Below the pieces are notes generated by a model, which ran no database searches, was not told the origin of the DNA, and saw only the letters and a list, made by a program, of their open reading frames with translations. Positions 20,232 to 32,619 of a DNA stretch of 38,649 nucleotides are shown one piece after another. Location: assembly GCA_036897095.1 (NCBI GenBank), contig JAYMSP010000942.1, positions 1 to 38,649 of the forward strand, given 5' to 3'. The translations under genes were made by a program, and so were the position numbers. Every line of letters starts with the position of its first letter. Within the stretch, counting starts at the first letter, position 1. Origin of the DNA: Plantago elongata (Eukaryota > Streptophyta > Magnoliopsida > Lamiales > Plantaginaceae).

Positions 20232-21614
20232 TTTACATTTCATTCGTAGATCTGATCCAACTGAAAAAAGGCACTCTAACAACATCGTTGTATCGACTTT
20301 CATATTTAGGCAGTCTGAATGAGTGGAGTTGTTGATGGTGAAATTTAAATTTTAAATGTGATGAAACCCTATCACATAATTTATTAAGTAAATTGACAGA
20401 AATAATTTAAATCGGATCAATTAAACCAACGAGTGGATAAATAATTTTCCTGCCCCGCCCTGTTAACTATTGTAATTAATTAAAATGCTGCATATACCAT
20501 GATGAATGGCAGTGCAATTTGGTAGATGAATTGTCAATTGCAGGAATATAAATTAATTAAGATAATTTAATGGAACAAGTAGTTGATGTATTCCACCCTG
20601 TAATAAGAGCCCACATGAGTAAGCTGACCAACTCTACTTGTACAACATACACATTACACAGCATTTCTTTTGGAAATGTAGTAAGCAAGATTCCTTTCCA
20701 CTTTTGGAAAGTCTAAACTTTCTTTTAATACACAAAACACTTTCTTTCCCAATGTCCACTATTCAAAGTTCAATACAACTATACATCCATCATATACCAA
20801 TTCTTGTCTCCTATCAAATATTCTCAATTTTTTCACTGCAATTACTTGATATCAAAATTACATATTTAAAATTTAATATAGAATTAAAATTGAATTATAT
20901 AAATTTGAATTAAATTTTTATATAATGTTTTTACATAAAAATGCAACTACATGTTATATTCGACAAAAGTCTCATGCATAATACAAACCTTCGTTACAAA
21001 CTACATTTCTTCCAAACGTGCGATGGCTACGAGAATTGTAGAGGAGCAAAATGAATAGCGGGCAACTTACTTTGAATAGTACAGTCCTTGCAGTATATTT
21101 CTTAAATGTCCTTCATATTAATATAAGACTTCATTCTATTAAATTGAAATTTACTGAACTGAAATGTATTAACTAATGAAGATTATGGATGAATTTTCAG
21201 TTCAAAACAACGTAATACAATGCTTGGAATTTTCAAGGGAGGAGCTTATGCACATCCTATCATGGTATTGTGAATGCACGCACATACTTTTCACTGATGT
21301 ATATCCTTCCTGAATTTCAGACTTTGTGGTAATTAATTGATCAATTACATGCGAAGAAGATAATGGTAGAGCTGGTCTTTAGAAATTAGAACCGTGGTGT
21401 AATATAATGCAATAATACATTAAAGTATAGAAATTGGTCTCCTCTGCGCGCCATACTATTATTAAAAGTCTCTTGCCCATCATCAAATATATTGTTTAAA
21501 AAATACTCGAAGTGACAATACTTGTATTTAAATCTGCAATACACTTTTGACATAGAATATATATATATGAGGATGAGGACCAGTCTACGGTTCGAAAACG
21601 AAACAGCAGCAGCA

Positions 21615-21655
21615 ACAGAACAATTATTATCAAAAACAGAACAATTATTATCAAA
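21615..21655. repeat. Two-copy 21-bp tandem repeat
   Basis: ACAGAACAATTATTATCAAA occurs twice at a period of 21 bases, directly after a short CAG run. No function is evident. Confidence 0.8.
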
Positions 21656-23040
21656 TTGCCAACAACTGTATAATTTCATTTTTTAATACTTACATCTCCA
21701 ATAATTGAAATACTCTGCCTTTACTTCTGTCGATAATTATTTATTTCACACATAGTAATATTTATACACACCAAACCAAACAAAGTCGATGTATAATTGG
21801 TCGTCTGAGTTGTAAGAATAATAAACATATAATGCAACTTCTTTCTACACGACAAAATTGTGCAAAATATATCGAAATTGAAATTAAAATAATGAAATAC
21901 GAAGGTATTTTTAATAAATTCGTACTACTATCTATACAAGGTTCGAAAAGCTAAGAAACTGAGACAATTCGATATGTTTGTTTCATGTTGTGGTTTGGTA
22001 AATTTAAATACATGAATGAATGTTATTAATATGATAGAAGGCGGAAGCACAATTTTGATATGATCCCATGATGATTAGTGTGATATTAGTCATTGGAAGC
22101 TTGTCCGTACCTTAATCTTCTTGACTAATTATTATTAATTAAATGAGAAGTATACTTAATGGAGAGGATCTCCTTTTCAATGATAGATGACTCAGTTTAT
22201 TATTCTTTTGAACAGAATGTCATTAGATTGGAATGGACTTTTTCCTTTTGAACCTAAACATGTAATTAAAGGTAGATTATTATTGCAATCAATACGTGTA
22301 GCAATCTAATTACAACATACTTGACACCTCCTTTTTTTCTCAACTAATTGTCCATTTCAACTCATTTGAGAATGACTCCATGTGTATAGCCCAAGAGAGC
22401 CATTAATAATTCCTTTCAGAATAAGTAGGAAAATGACTCAAAGCTATGTATATGATTCAGCATACTTTAGGCTCGGTTCGTTCGATAATTTTTTTAAAAG
22501 TAAATGTATAATGTGATAATACTAGTTTAGGAACTAGTTGATCTGTTAATATTACTAAATAGATGTTATATATAGTTTAAAGTCAAATATATAAAGACCA
22601 TAAGAAACTTCTACTATTATTGATTTATGAACATTATACAATCAGTTGCTAAAAGAAATAAACACTATTGAAATCCATTGCTAAAATCTTGAAAATGGTT
22701 CAAAATGTGAACATAATGAAGGCCTAATGGCTAATTAAGCTAGCTAGCAAGGTCATTTAATTAGTGACACAAATACAAATGTAGCTCGCAATTAAGGAGA
22801 TCAATGACAGATTGTCTTTTTCAGCATTTGATGAAGCTATTGGGTATTCTCCTTTATTTTATTTCTAAAAGTTGATTAAATAAATTAGTCAGACCCACAA
22901 AGCACCTTTCAACCAATCATTCACTAACACACACTTCACCTGTCAGACTCTCTTCTTTCTTTTCACCATTTGGTTATTGTACTCATTTAATCTCCCAAAT
23001 CATCATTATGCCCTTTGTTGCCCTTTGTTACCACTCAAGA

Positions 23041-23206
23041 ACTCTGGGGGTTTGGATAGGGATTTGAATATCCCCATTTGGCTCGATGAACAGTGATTTG
23101 ACCTAAAATACACTTAAAATATCCTACTTAAATGTCCATTCAAACACAATTTTCATTAAAATCCATACAAATACCCACTCAAATGTCTATCCAAACAGCC
23201 ACTAAA
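23041..23206. mobile_element. Possible small MITE with GTTTGGATAG ends
   Basis: GTTTGGATAG at 23050-23059 has an exact inverted copy at 23187-23196, giving an element of about 150-165 bases with no coding capacity. 'GTTTGGAT' ends are seen on several plant MITE groups. No target-site duplication could be fixed, so the class is uncertain. Confidence 0.35.
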
Positions 23207-24118
23207 TTCGATTTAATTTATATTACTTCAAGTCGGATGGCGTAAAATATATTACTCTCTTAATTTCAAGTTCATCTTTCCACAAAATCAATCACAAGTA
23301 AAATTAGTTATAATTGCAATATATGCCAAATTTACTTTACATAATAATTCTTAGATATTCAATCTAACCTTCTCAACTTCAATTCATGTACGATTTAAAT
23401 TATTTCAAAAGCTTAAAATATAGTTCAACCTTAAACTAATTCATAAGTTTCGACTTGTGAGTTTTACAAACCCACACATGACCTCATGGTTCATTTTCCT
23501 TTGTTCCATTTCAATTATATATTAGGTGTTATTTAACACGATCCGTTAGTATTTTATATGTTGGTTCAACATCAATTAACTCAAACAAAACAATTGGCTA
23601 TAAAAAGTAATGAATAATGTAACCGATAAGATAACTGCTTGAAAAATAACTTCGGCTAACTTTCACGCCACGAAATAAAGTTAATATTACCAACCACAGT
23701 CACCTTCTCATTTTGTTTTTAGAAACAAACATTAATGCTCTATTTAGAATTAACTTATCAGCTTGATGCGTTTATTTTCATAAGGATGTTGCTCGAACCC
23801 TTAGCGTGTAGATGATAAACTTATCAAGTGCTTATATAAAAGATAGGATAGCTCATTTATTTTATATACTATATGTAGTAAATCGACTAATTTATTAGTC
23901 AATTATTTTATCAGTTATCGACGAACTCATCAACGAAATTATCAACTAGTTCCGAAAATTATACTCTGAATACTAAGATCTTGTTGAATATATAAAGAAG
24001 TGATCCTCCCATCACCATAAGTTGTGATTGAATTGAAAATTTCACAACCAATGAAGGAGAGTTTATGCTAATACTACTACTACTACTTACTACATATAAA
24101 TATGAGTGAGATGCCAGC

Positions 24119-24129
24119 TTTATTTATAA
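24119..24129 (+). promoter_or_regulatory. Putative TATA box of the MYB gene
   Basis: TTTATTTATAA lies about 330 bases upstream of the MYB start codon and precedes a CT-rich leader typical of plant 5' untranslated regions. Confidence 0.4.
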
Positions 24130-24346
24130 TATTGAGTTTTGTTTTATAGTCATAGGTCCTCTGCATCTTTTCCTCATCACTTTGTCTTCTCTCTGTTTTC
24201 ATCTCCTTTAACAATTGAATTCCTTCACCATCCACCATTCCCAAGCAACCAAGATCTACTTTCTTCTTTACACTTTCACCTTCTTCTTGTTAACTTTCTT
24301 CAATTTCTCAAGGAAAAGCCACTTACCCTTTCCCAGATTCCTCACC

Positions 24347-24418
24347 ATGTGTATGATAAAAAGCAGAAACCATATTCATATTCTGATTCACCAATCCCCT
24401 GTTTCAACCTCCCCTTAA
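24347..24418 (+). CDS. Upstream ORF in the MYB leader (23 codons)
   Basis: An ATG at 24347 opens a 23-codon frame ending TAA at 24416-24418, 40 bases before the main start. The peptide is unrecognised. It would be in the mRNA if transcription starts near 24150 and the leader is not spliced. Confidence 0.35.
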   Translation: MCMIKSRNHIHILIHQSPVSTSP

Positions 24419-24444
24419 ATTCAACTTTTTTCCACTTTCCTTAC

Positions 24445-24462
24445 ATGAACCTTAACAAATGA
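24445..24462 (+). CDS. Five-codon upstream ORF overlapping the MYB start
   Basis: ATG at 24445 is followed by four codons and TGA at 24460-24462. The stop overlaps the main ATG (24459-24461) as ATGA, the same geometry as at the OPS-like gene. Likely role, if any, is in start-site control. Confidence 0.4.
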   Translation: MNLNK

Positions 24463-25809
24463 ACACAGAAATGGAGCTCATGTCTCTCTCCACATCAAAC
24501 TGGCTCTTTGAGGACGGCAGCAAGAACTCCACCAGATGGACTGCAGAGGAGAACAAGAGGTTCGAGAACGCTCTCGCATTGTTCGATAAAGATACGCCCG
24601 ATCGATGGGACAATGTGGCCGCTATGATCCCCGGTAAGTCCGTCAGTGATGTGATCAAACAGTATAGGGAGTTGGTCGAAGATGTTACTGATATCGAAGC
24701 CGGTCTGATTCCGGTTCCCGGTTATGGTAACTCCAACTCGTTTACGTTGGAGTGGGTTAGCGGTTCCGGCTATTCGGGGTTGAAACGGAACGTTTCCGGT
24801 CGGTGTTCCGATCATGAGAGGAAGAAAGGTGTCCCGTGGACCGAAGAAGAGCACAGGTAAAACCTCAGTTTAGCTCTAATGGTTAGTTATAGTAAAAATA
24901 GTAATAGTGTCTTATGCTAGATTATAAACTACCTGATCGTTAATCAAAGCACGAGTGGTGGTGCTAGATTATATAAGTCCGACAAACATTAAGTTATTGA
25001 GTTTTGTGTTGTATTCGTAACACATAAATTAAATTTCAACTAATTTACTCCGTTAAAATCGGATTAAAAGTAACCAACCTTATTGGATGGATTGTTTTCA
25101 TAAAACAGAATCATCCTGTCCGTTAGATGTAATTGGTGACTTCAGTAAATTGTTTAATACGAGGAGTGTTTATTGGTTCGAAAAGATTGACCTTAGAATG
25201 TGGGGGTAAAACTGTCATTCTACGTGGTCTAGGCCAATGGGATCATTTGTTTATCTGCACATTTTTAATATTCAATTTTATCTCCTATCACAACTTTTCG
25301 GATCTAGTTTTCGATTTTTTGCGCTAATTATTGAAAAAGAGTTCCAACATTGTTCTGATGATGTTGAAAACTTCAGGCAATTTCTTCTGGGGCTGAAAAA
25401 GTATGGAAAGGGAGATTGGCGAAACATATCTCGAAATTTTGTGACAACGAGGACACCAACTCAGGTTGCGAGTCATGCTCAGAAGTACTTCATCAGGCAA
25501 CTCTCAGGAGGGAAAGATAAGCGAAGGTCAAGCATACATGATATCACCACTGTCAACCTAAATGAAACCAAGTCACTTGCACCGGATAAGTTGAACAAGA
25601 TGCAAAATCCGGATCCAAACGGCATAAATGGGGTGATATATGATCCTGACCCTGCAGATCATGGATCCATGTTGGGGTTCAATGGAACCGGTAGTTCAGA
25701 CTTCACTCAGTTTGGACTAAATCTTCATGACCATCATCTTCATCATCATCCTATGCAGGGTTATGGTTATGGTTCGGTTTATCAGATGCATTCCGCGCAA
25801 CAACATTAG
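24459..25809 (+). CDS. DIVARICATA-like two-repeat MYB transcription factor (2 exons)
   Basis: Exons 24459-24856 and 25377-25809 join through a GT-AG intron of 520 bases inside an Arg codon, giving 276 residues. The N-terminal SANT/MYB repeat (about 24-76) has [18 protein letters not shown] with W27 and W50. The second repeat (about 122-175) has [20 protein letters not shown] (W127, W147) and the signature SHAQKYF at 165-171. It is followed by the conserved [16 protein letters not shown]. This order defines the DIVARICATA/SRM-type MYB-related family, nuclear DNA-binding proteins acting in floral asymmetry, growth or ABA and sugar responses (family knowledge). The specific role is unknown. The C-terminus is His-rich. 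The intron falls in the second MYB repeat. ATG 24459 gives the family's MNxxxE-type N-terminus; 24471 is an alternative in-frame start. Confidence 0.93.
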
Positions 25810-27335
25810 GTCCGCGATGAGGGATTCATTAACAAAGGCTCTTAAGTTAGTCCATTTTTTCTCATTTGATGATCAAGAGAGTACATGAGATGTTAGAAAA
25901 ATTGAGTCTTGGTCTTTAATTTATAGCTTATTATTAACTGGAGATTTCATGTCCATGATTCTTCTTCAAGAACTAGATGACCCTTGTGATGAATTATGAA
26001 ACTAGTATGGTGTTAAATGTTAATAGTCAATTCCAGTTCTTTTCCAAGGATTTAGGTTCTTCTTCTTCTCTGTGGCTAAAATGCTTTTTTGAATGTTTTC
26101 TGCATCATAAAAGGTGTTTTAACTTAGAACAATTGATTCCGATGTAAAGGGTGAAGCACTATGTGTCAAAGTTTAATGTTGATTACCGGTTAACTAAGTT
26201 AAGATGGAGATTAGATGCTCTTAAAACACAACACAAACACATGTCATACTTTTAACAACTTAAAAAGTAGATTATTGAGCAATCAAATGGCTTAAGTTCT
26301 TTGGAATTATAAAATTCCCAGGTGTCACTTAACACAATGGCAAGTCCAAAAAGTTTTGATTCTCTCAAATCTCAAATCTATGTTACTATAGATTTTATCA
26401 TGCTTAAAGATTTTTTAACAGTAGTTGCTAAGATTCTTGATCATGAGTGGTTTAAATTCATTGTGACTCCAAGTTACCCTAAAAATGTGAACATAATTAA
26501 AGTATTTTGCCTAATCAAGTGTGAGAAAGGTACTTTATTAGTCCATAATCAAATCATTTGATAGTGCCATTGCTAACATGTAGTGTCCCTAAACTAACAC
26601 TCTACTTTGACCTCTTTTGACATGGATTAATGGAAATCATTGTCAAACTTTATTTTAGTTAATTCACACCAAAGTGCTAGTATGGAACTACAGTGCATGC
26701 AAGAAGCTCTCCAAATCAGAAATATATTCATATTCTACTATACGTATAAGGTTAGACGTATAATTTGAACTTCGAAAGAGGAACAAAATTATACATATGA
26801 CGTATTTTTTAAGGGAGGGAGGATCGAACACCCCTTGCCCCCTCTCGCTAGGTCCGCGCTGACTACGTTCTAACTAAATTAGAAGAGTTACAATAAAATT
26901 CGATTGTGTTGAAAAAGGCCCAACTGCCACTTAAAAGTTTAACCTGATGAGCAGCACATATTTGCAAAATTTCAAATGAAATGGATTCATAAGCGACACA
27001 TAACACGGTTATATATATGTGGATAAATTAGCAGCTGATTTTCATTGTGGTTAAAATGTTGGTTTAATTCATCCACAAGTCCTTATCATGCCACTTACTC
27101 TTGCTTGATATCTGGTGGTACTATTTCCATCACTGTTGATCCACAATGAATCTTGAAAAGGGCATTTCTCCACCACCACTATTTATGCCAACTTGTTAAA
27201 AAAAAAAAAAGAAGAAAGAAAGAAAGAAAAGGTAGTAAAGAAAATAGGGTAGGATAACCAATTTGCCCTTAAAATTAGAATAGAAATCATGTAAAATAAT
27301 TCAAACACTATGAGTTGTGCCGAAGTAATTATAAG
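25810..27335. other. Intergenic DNA downstream of the MYB gene
   Basis: The first 250-300 bases are the likely 3' untranslated region. The remainder has only chance frames (for example 26322-26561). A 13-base A-run followed by (GAAA)n lies at 27198-27231. No gene was recognised. Confidence 0.45.
27198..27231. repeat. A-run plus (GAAA)n microsatellite
   Basis: Thirteen A residues at 27198-27210 run into GAAGAAAGAAAGAAAGAAAA. It is a simple repeat without further meaning. Confidence 0.85.
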
Positions 27336-27655
27336 TGTTGCGAAAACAACTCAAAATAATAGATCATCGACGATCAAACAATTAATTGAAACAAAACATC
27401 CAAACAATTTATGTGGTTCAGCTTGAGAGAATCAATTTTATACATACCCACGAGAAAACATTTACAATTTTATTGATCGAACGTTCAAACAATTACATAG
27501 AACAATAAAAAAAATCATACAAGAAACCACCTGATTTGGTAATTTCCTATCTATAAACCCTAGAACACAAAAAAAAAATGATTAAAAGCTCAAGAACAAT
27601 TGAAATGTGAAATTGATGACAAAATTAATTGAGTTAACAACTATTCCCTCCAACA
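27336..27655 (-). mobile_element. Solo or truncated copia-type LTR
   Basis: On the minus strand a polypurine-like CTTTTGGGAA (27656-27665) leads straight into TGTTGGAGGGAATAG, and the segment ends ...CGCAACA at 27336. That gives a 320-base unit with TGTTG/CAACA ends. The first 17 bases of the LTR are repeated at 27676-27692, so a second, fragmentary copy abuts it. No element interior follows and no target-site duplication is visible. Confidence 0.5.
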
Positions 27656-27692
27656 TTCCCAAAAGTAGAAAAAAGAACTATTCCCTCCAACA

Positions 27693-28263
27693 GCCAAATT
27701 AATCTTAGCCCTCCAAATCTCCAGATTTAATCACAACCATCTATAACCACATTGAGCTATTTTCTCGCAAAAATAGTTTTTGAAAAAGACATGATTTTCC
27801 TCACATAAGAAACGCTCGTATATAAGTATTATGCATGTTCACATAGATAACACTATTATAATAAGATCTTTAATATTGTAAAGGAAATTCAGGTATTTTA
27901 TTAGACTTCCTCCTAAAAGATTGCCTCCACGCCAAAAAATCAATATGGTTTAATTGCATAATATATGTGTTATATATTCCATTTGGACCTATACCATCAC
28001 GTACAAATGTATTGTTTGCTTATCAAATTTTGATACTGACTTTCTCGATCTCCGTAATGCAGATGACATAAGACATTTATTTTAAAATGTACTCACTCTG
28101 TTCAATAGATATAATGTGTAGTAATAATTTTATGTGAAGTTAATGAAATAACTATATTTCGAAAATTAGTATAAAATTATACTTTATGCAAAGCTCAAGA
28201 ATTTCAAATTAAACTCAAAGCTTAAAAAGATAGAGAACGTTACTTATATACACTTTTTCTTTC
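27693..28263. other. Intergenic DNA, nothing recognised
   Basis: AT-rich sequence without open frames, RNA genes or clear transposon termini. Confidence 0.5.
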
Positions 28264-28465
28264 GGGAATCCACCGACGAGATCTATAGTGTTAAGCGTGT
28301 TTACTTTTGAGCAATCCTATGGTGGGTGACCAATTAGGAAGTCTTCTGGTCCACGCACGAGTGAAGACAAAGTGAGTTGTAAAGGACTTGTGTTGGTACA
28401 ATGGGGCGAATATATCACCCGGATAACTGTCTATGAGTAACCGTGTCGGCCCAGTATTATTAAGT
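28264..28465 (+). mobile_element. Truncated Cassandra-type LTR with 5S-rRNA-like segment
   Basis: Positions 28264-28345 follow the order of plant 5S rRNA: GGAATCCACCGACGAG, then GTTAAGCGTG (A-box region, 28290-28299), then GGTGGGTGACCAATTAGGAAGTC (intermediate element and C-box region, 28321-28343). The downstream part (GGACTTGTGTTGGTACA and ATATCACCC) matches the copy at 32330-32619. Cassandra TRIM elements carry 5S-derived sequence in their LTRs (established knowledge). Neither LTR end is preserved here. Confidence 0.6.
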
Positions 28466-28508
28466 GATAAAATGTATAATTTGAATGTTAAATTAAAATT
28501 ACTTATTA

Positions 28509-28650
28509 CTCCCTCCGTCCCAATTTTATTTTTCTGTGTTGACTTTTTTCAGTCGATCATTGTCAACTTTAACCTCGAATTACTCTCAAATGGCGATAGT
28601 TAAATATTTAATAAAATTATATTATAATACCTTATATTTAAATTTTTTAT
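28509..28650 (+). mobile_element. One-ended Stowaway-type MITE fragment
   Basis: A perfect Stowaway-like terminus CTCCCTCCGTCCCA begins at 28509, directly after a TA dinucleotide. No matching inverted terminus is found downstream, so the element is truncated; the right limit given is approximate. Confidence 0.6.
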
Positions 28651-31600
28651 TATATGATTGTATTTATTTTTATAGTTTAAAAGTAATTTAAAATAGAAAT
28701 TGATTTGGAAAAGTTAATCCTGGGAGATGAAATTGTGACTGTGGTATTTGTCAGAAGGTACCGCACACAATACTGCACAGGGAGGGGAGTTAATAGAGTA
28801 GTTAGCGGAAGGTCCCATCCACCAGCAAAATAAATTATAGGCCTGAAAATCATATATTTCCACGAGCTCTTTTGGTAAATGACAAACAAAACCCACTTAT
28901 ATTTCTCAAAAATTGCAAAATGAAAATGATAAAGGTTGCAACTTGCAGCACTATAAAAGACTTTAGAAAATTATTCCGATGAGGTATTCATTCCTTTCCA
29001 ATTGCATTTTTGGACGATTATGCCAGAAATTTCACATCCTAATAGATTTTATGCTTGTGGTTTTATTCTTGTTCTAATTAGATTATATTATGATACGTAC
29101 CTTCTTTATATTCATACTCATCTTAAACCTGATGCAACATTACTACTTCTGAACTAAAGTCAAACAACAAGATACTCTTGCATTACTAATCAATCTAATT
29201 GGCTCCAAATACTTTTACAAACTGGTCCACCATCACTAACCTTTAAAATTAATCAACTACATTGTTTATCAACACCTAAATATTAATCAAATAACTTATT
29301 GTTTATCAAACTCAGTGAATATTTAGATGATATATTTGAATAATTACCACATGGTCCACCCATGTCCTCTTTACCGAACCAAATCATAAATCTCATTTAT
29401 CCAGCTCGATTTGAAATTCGAGATGTTATTAAATTTGAGTTCAATTTGACTCTTTAACAAAACGAACTATTTCAAAGATAAGATAAATATGTTCCAACTT
29501 ATTACTCCTTTAGCTCAAATACATTATTAAATGAGTTGAACTCGACTTATGTAACATCTCTAACCACACAGTCTCACAATATATTGGATACAATTATGAA
29601 TTTATAATTGTTACAACCCTAATATATAATACTTTGAGAATCGAGCTACATTGCGGTTGTGGCCATGTTTGTTGGTAAAGCATCTTAGTCTATATAAGAC
29701 CTGATGAGTGACCCGATTGATGTGACTTCTTGTTACGGAATTTCACAAATCCAATTTGAAGCGATCCAGGTCCATATATTGGGCCTAGATTATGGACAAG
29801 TCTGGTCCATGTCCTGACCAATTCGAGGCCCAAACCCTACCGGTAAGCCTTACTAGGCTTAAGAGTACTGGACATTATTACATTTTCGTCCAAATTCTGT
29901 ATTGCCCAAGACCAAGAGTAGTATTTATTTTTCAGTTTAATAAATTAGTAGATGAAAATAACTTGAATTAAACGGTAGATAGCGTGTAAATTAGGTGACT
30001 AGAAATTGGATTTGGGGGAGGTAAATAAGCTTGTTGGTCAAGAGATAACAATCGACAAAACCTAGTTAAACATACATATTTAACCTGGTTTTTCTTGATT
30101 TTAATCACTAGTCAAACAACCTATAAAACTTATGTAGATATGGTTCAAGCAAGTTTTCCTCGGTCACTTCCACCCGCCCTAGCTAGTTAGATTGGGTTAC
30201 CGAACACATGCGGGTAGAGTTCCCACAAATCTTCTTTCCTTTGTTTGTTCATAAATATGGTAATTTGTTTTTCTTTGTTCTAATTTAAGAAGATAATTAA
30301 GATTGTTTTATTCAAAGTACCAATGTGACTTATAAGTAAGCGTAGATTGTGAGCTAAGTATGTGTATTGCGACAAAACTAAATGAACATCCAACACTATA
30401 TGAATTTTTTTTGAATATGCTAAATATTATTAATATAAATGCAAGCACACAATGTACCCACGCAGCAATATTACAAAGAAAAAAAATCATCCAAATCATG
30501 ACATCCATACCAAGCCTATAGCTCTAGATCAAATTCTAAAGTGTTCACTAAAATTACAAAAGAGAGACCATCAAAATTAACCAAACCTCAACACTAAAGT
30601 ATACCACATTTAGCTAGAACAAGTAGCTTTGTCTTTACCATCCAAGATAAGTACTCACTACTCAAAGGGACATCACCACAAACAAAAAACAACCCCAAAG
30701 TATTTAAGGTTAAATCCCGATGATTAAACATCGAGTCCTCCAAAATACTAAAAACTAGATTGTCAACACTATATGGATAATGTAATTTTATTTTATAATC
30801 ACCTGCATGTCTAATTTTGCTTTTTCATAAATTTAATCTGATTGTGCACAACATGACAACATTGTGGATGTGAAGAACTTATTTCCTGAAGAAAATAAAA
30901 TGAGAAAAATGTATATTTATAATGTTCCGTCCCATTATGAATTGAGGTATGGTGTTTTGGCCCAGTTCTATTGCAAACAAACGCGTATACTTTATCGTAC
31001 ATTTATCTCCATTCGTATTCACACCAAAATACCTAATTGGTGGTGGGACGTTACACCTTACACCACTGGCACACCTGATTGTTCTTTACCCAGCAAAATG
31101 TAGAGAACAAGGAAAAAGGGGATCGAACTAACAAAAGTGTTAAACGTCTAGCTAGCAATATCCACAAAAAATTGTCGGAAATCTAATGGATGGATATATA
31201 TCGGACAAAAGCGATTCATAAGTCGTCCAGCTCTTCTCTGCGACCAAACTACTATCAATCAATCGAATAATAGTTTGCACTGCAATAATACATGAATGAG
31301 TACTGGATGATAAGTGAATAATGGGCCAACTGTGTTTCCAATTATGACTTGTAAATTACTCGCACCGGATTGTGAAAATAAATTTATTATGCGAATATAT
31401 GAATGCATACATGGAAGATCGAACTCGATCATGTTATGTCTTAACAACTTGACACAAATACACAAACCCACTATATGTTTACAAGTTCAAGTTAATTTAT
31501 AAACTCGAACTTGTAGAAAGTTGTTTAATTCAATCACTTATCCAATACATCGAGAGCTTAATTGAATCTCGGAGTACTAATATAGTATATGCGCAAGCAT

Positions 31601-32329
31601 TGGTGTCATTCTTTGATGATATGAAATAAACCATAGAAAAGCTTAGGTGAATGAATGATTATAACCGTAGGACCATTGTCGTGCAGTACGAAATTAAAAA
31701 TGGGGTAATGATAAACAATGTCCGAACCTTAAGATGCATGAACCACGACAATACTTTTTGGACAACTCCTATCGTCATGTATCCAGCACACCAAGCCAAT
31801 ATGTTTTTTCTCTATATCTTTTGGCTCCTTATATTCATCATTGCTTCAATGGATCCGGTCCCAAACCCAAAACCATTGATTAGCTTGGATGATTAACTTC
31901 GTTAATTGTTAATTGTCAATACCATACTGAACTCCCCCTCACCTTATGAAGACTAACATAAACATCATTCGATTATTTATATCCGTATAGATGGATATTC
32001 CCTTCATTTATGCGTAATAGTCTATTAACTTTTAATTTTATATTTTTACAAAGATATATCTTACGATCTAGAAGTTACGCTTATCACTTCATATATATCA
32101 ACTAAATAGTGTGCTCATAAAAACCAAAAAGAATATCATACTGAATTCGAAATAATACAATAGTCCATTTCGAATGTAATAGATTCAATTCTAATTCCTG
32201 CGTGTACCTCTTGATTCATTATTATTAGGTTGGACCATCATTCCCATGATCTCCTTAAAATGTATTATTGAGGAGAGAATGTCATCCTTATATGTTGTTT
32301 GCATAATCTTTTAAAAAATGATGTAAGAT
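28651..32329. other. Long intergenic region with decayed repeats
   Basis: About 3.7 kb without a credible gene. Frames such as 31651-31896 and antisense 30308-30508 carry no recognised domain. A site II motif plus telo-box lies at 29827-29839 (separate entry). Parts near 28740-28830 and 30990-31130 look like decayed transposon DNA but could not be assigned. Confidence 0.45.
29827..29839 (+). promoter_or_regulatory. Site II plus telo-box motif without a visible gene
   Basis: GGCCCA directly overlaps AAACCCTA. This pair marks many plant ribosomal-protein and housekeeping promoters (established knowledge). A further GGGCC lies near 29779. No start codon of a recognisable gene follows on either side. 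Confidence 0.4.
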
Positions 32330-32619
32330 TGTAACAACTCAGAATATCAAGTCAATTCTAAAGTGTTTAAAGGGAGTGAGAATGCTACTCATGCCAATAA
32401 GGTGCAACTTTCTTTTTGGGGATCAACCTACAAGAACTTGCGTGCTTGCTCTGGAACAATCTATAGATGGATGACCAATTGGGAAGTTTCCCGTTTCGCG
32501 TATGAGTGAGGACAAAATGCAAGTGAAAGGACTTGCGTTGGTACAGTGGAGCCAACATATCACCCAAAGAGCTGTTCATGAGTAAACACGCCAGTCCATT
32601 AGTTGTTGGGGTCGTTACA
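32330..32619 (+). mobile_element. Cassandra-type TRIM LTR with 5S-rRNA-like segment and PBS
   Basis: A 290-base LTR bounded by TGTAAC and its exact inverse GTTACA. Three bases after the LTR, TGGTATCC (32622-32629) matches the start of the initiator-Met tRNA primer-binding site TGGTATCAGAGC. Inside the LTR, 32418-32490 follows 5S rRNA: GGGGATCAACC, GCGTGCTTG, then GATGGATGACCAATTGGGAAG (C-box region). These three traits together fit a 5' LTR of Cassandra. The rest of the element is cut off by the copia insertion 55 bases further on. Confidence 0.7.

Larger units (their letters stand above)
20232..24110. other. Long AT-rich intergenic region
   Basis: About 3.9 kb without a credible gene. It holds a two-copy 21-bp tandem repeat (21615-21655) and a small MITE-like element (23041-23206, listed separately). 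Frames such as 20638-20913 and antisense 21386-21679 show no recognisable domain. Confidence 0.5.

Noticed and set aside
24139..24462. 107-codon frame over the MYB leader
   Set aside because: It begins without an ATG in CT-rich leader sequence; only its last five codons (ATG 24445) could be an upstream ORF.
30308..30760. Possible LINE 3' end on the minus strand
   Set aside because: A few phrases looked LINE-like, but no reverse transcriptase or RNase H motif and no poly-A tail with duplication was found.
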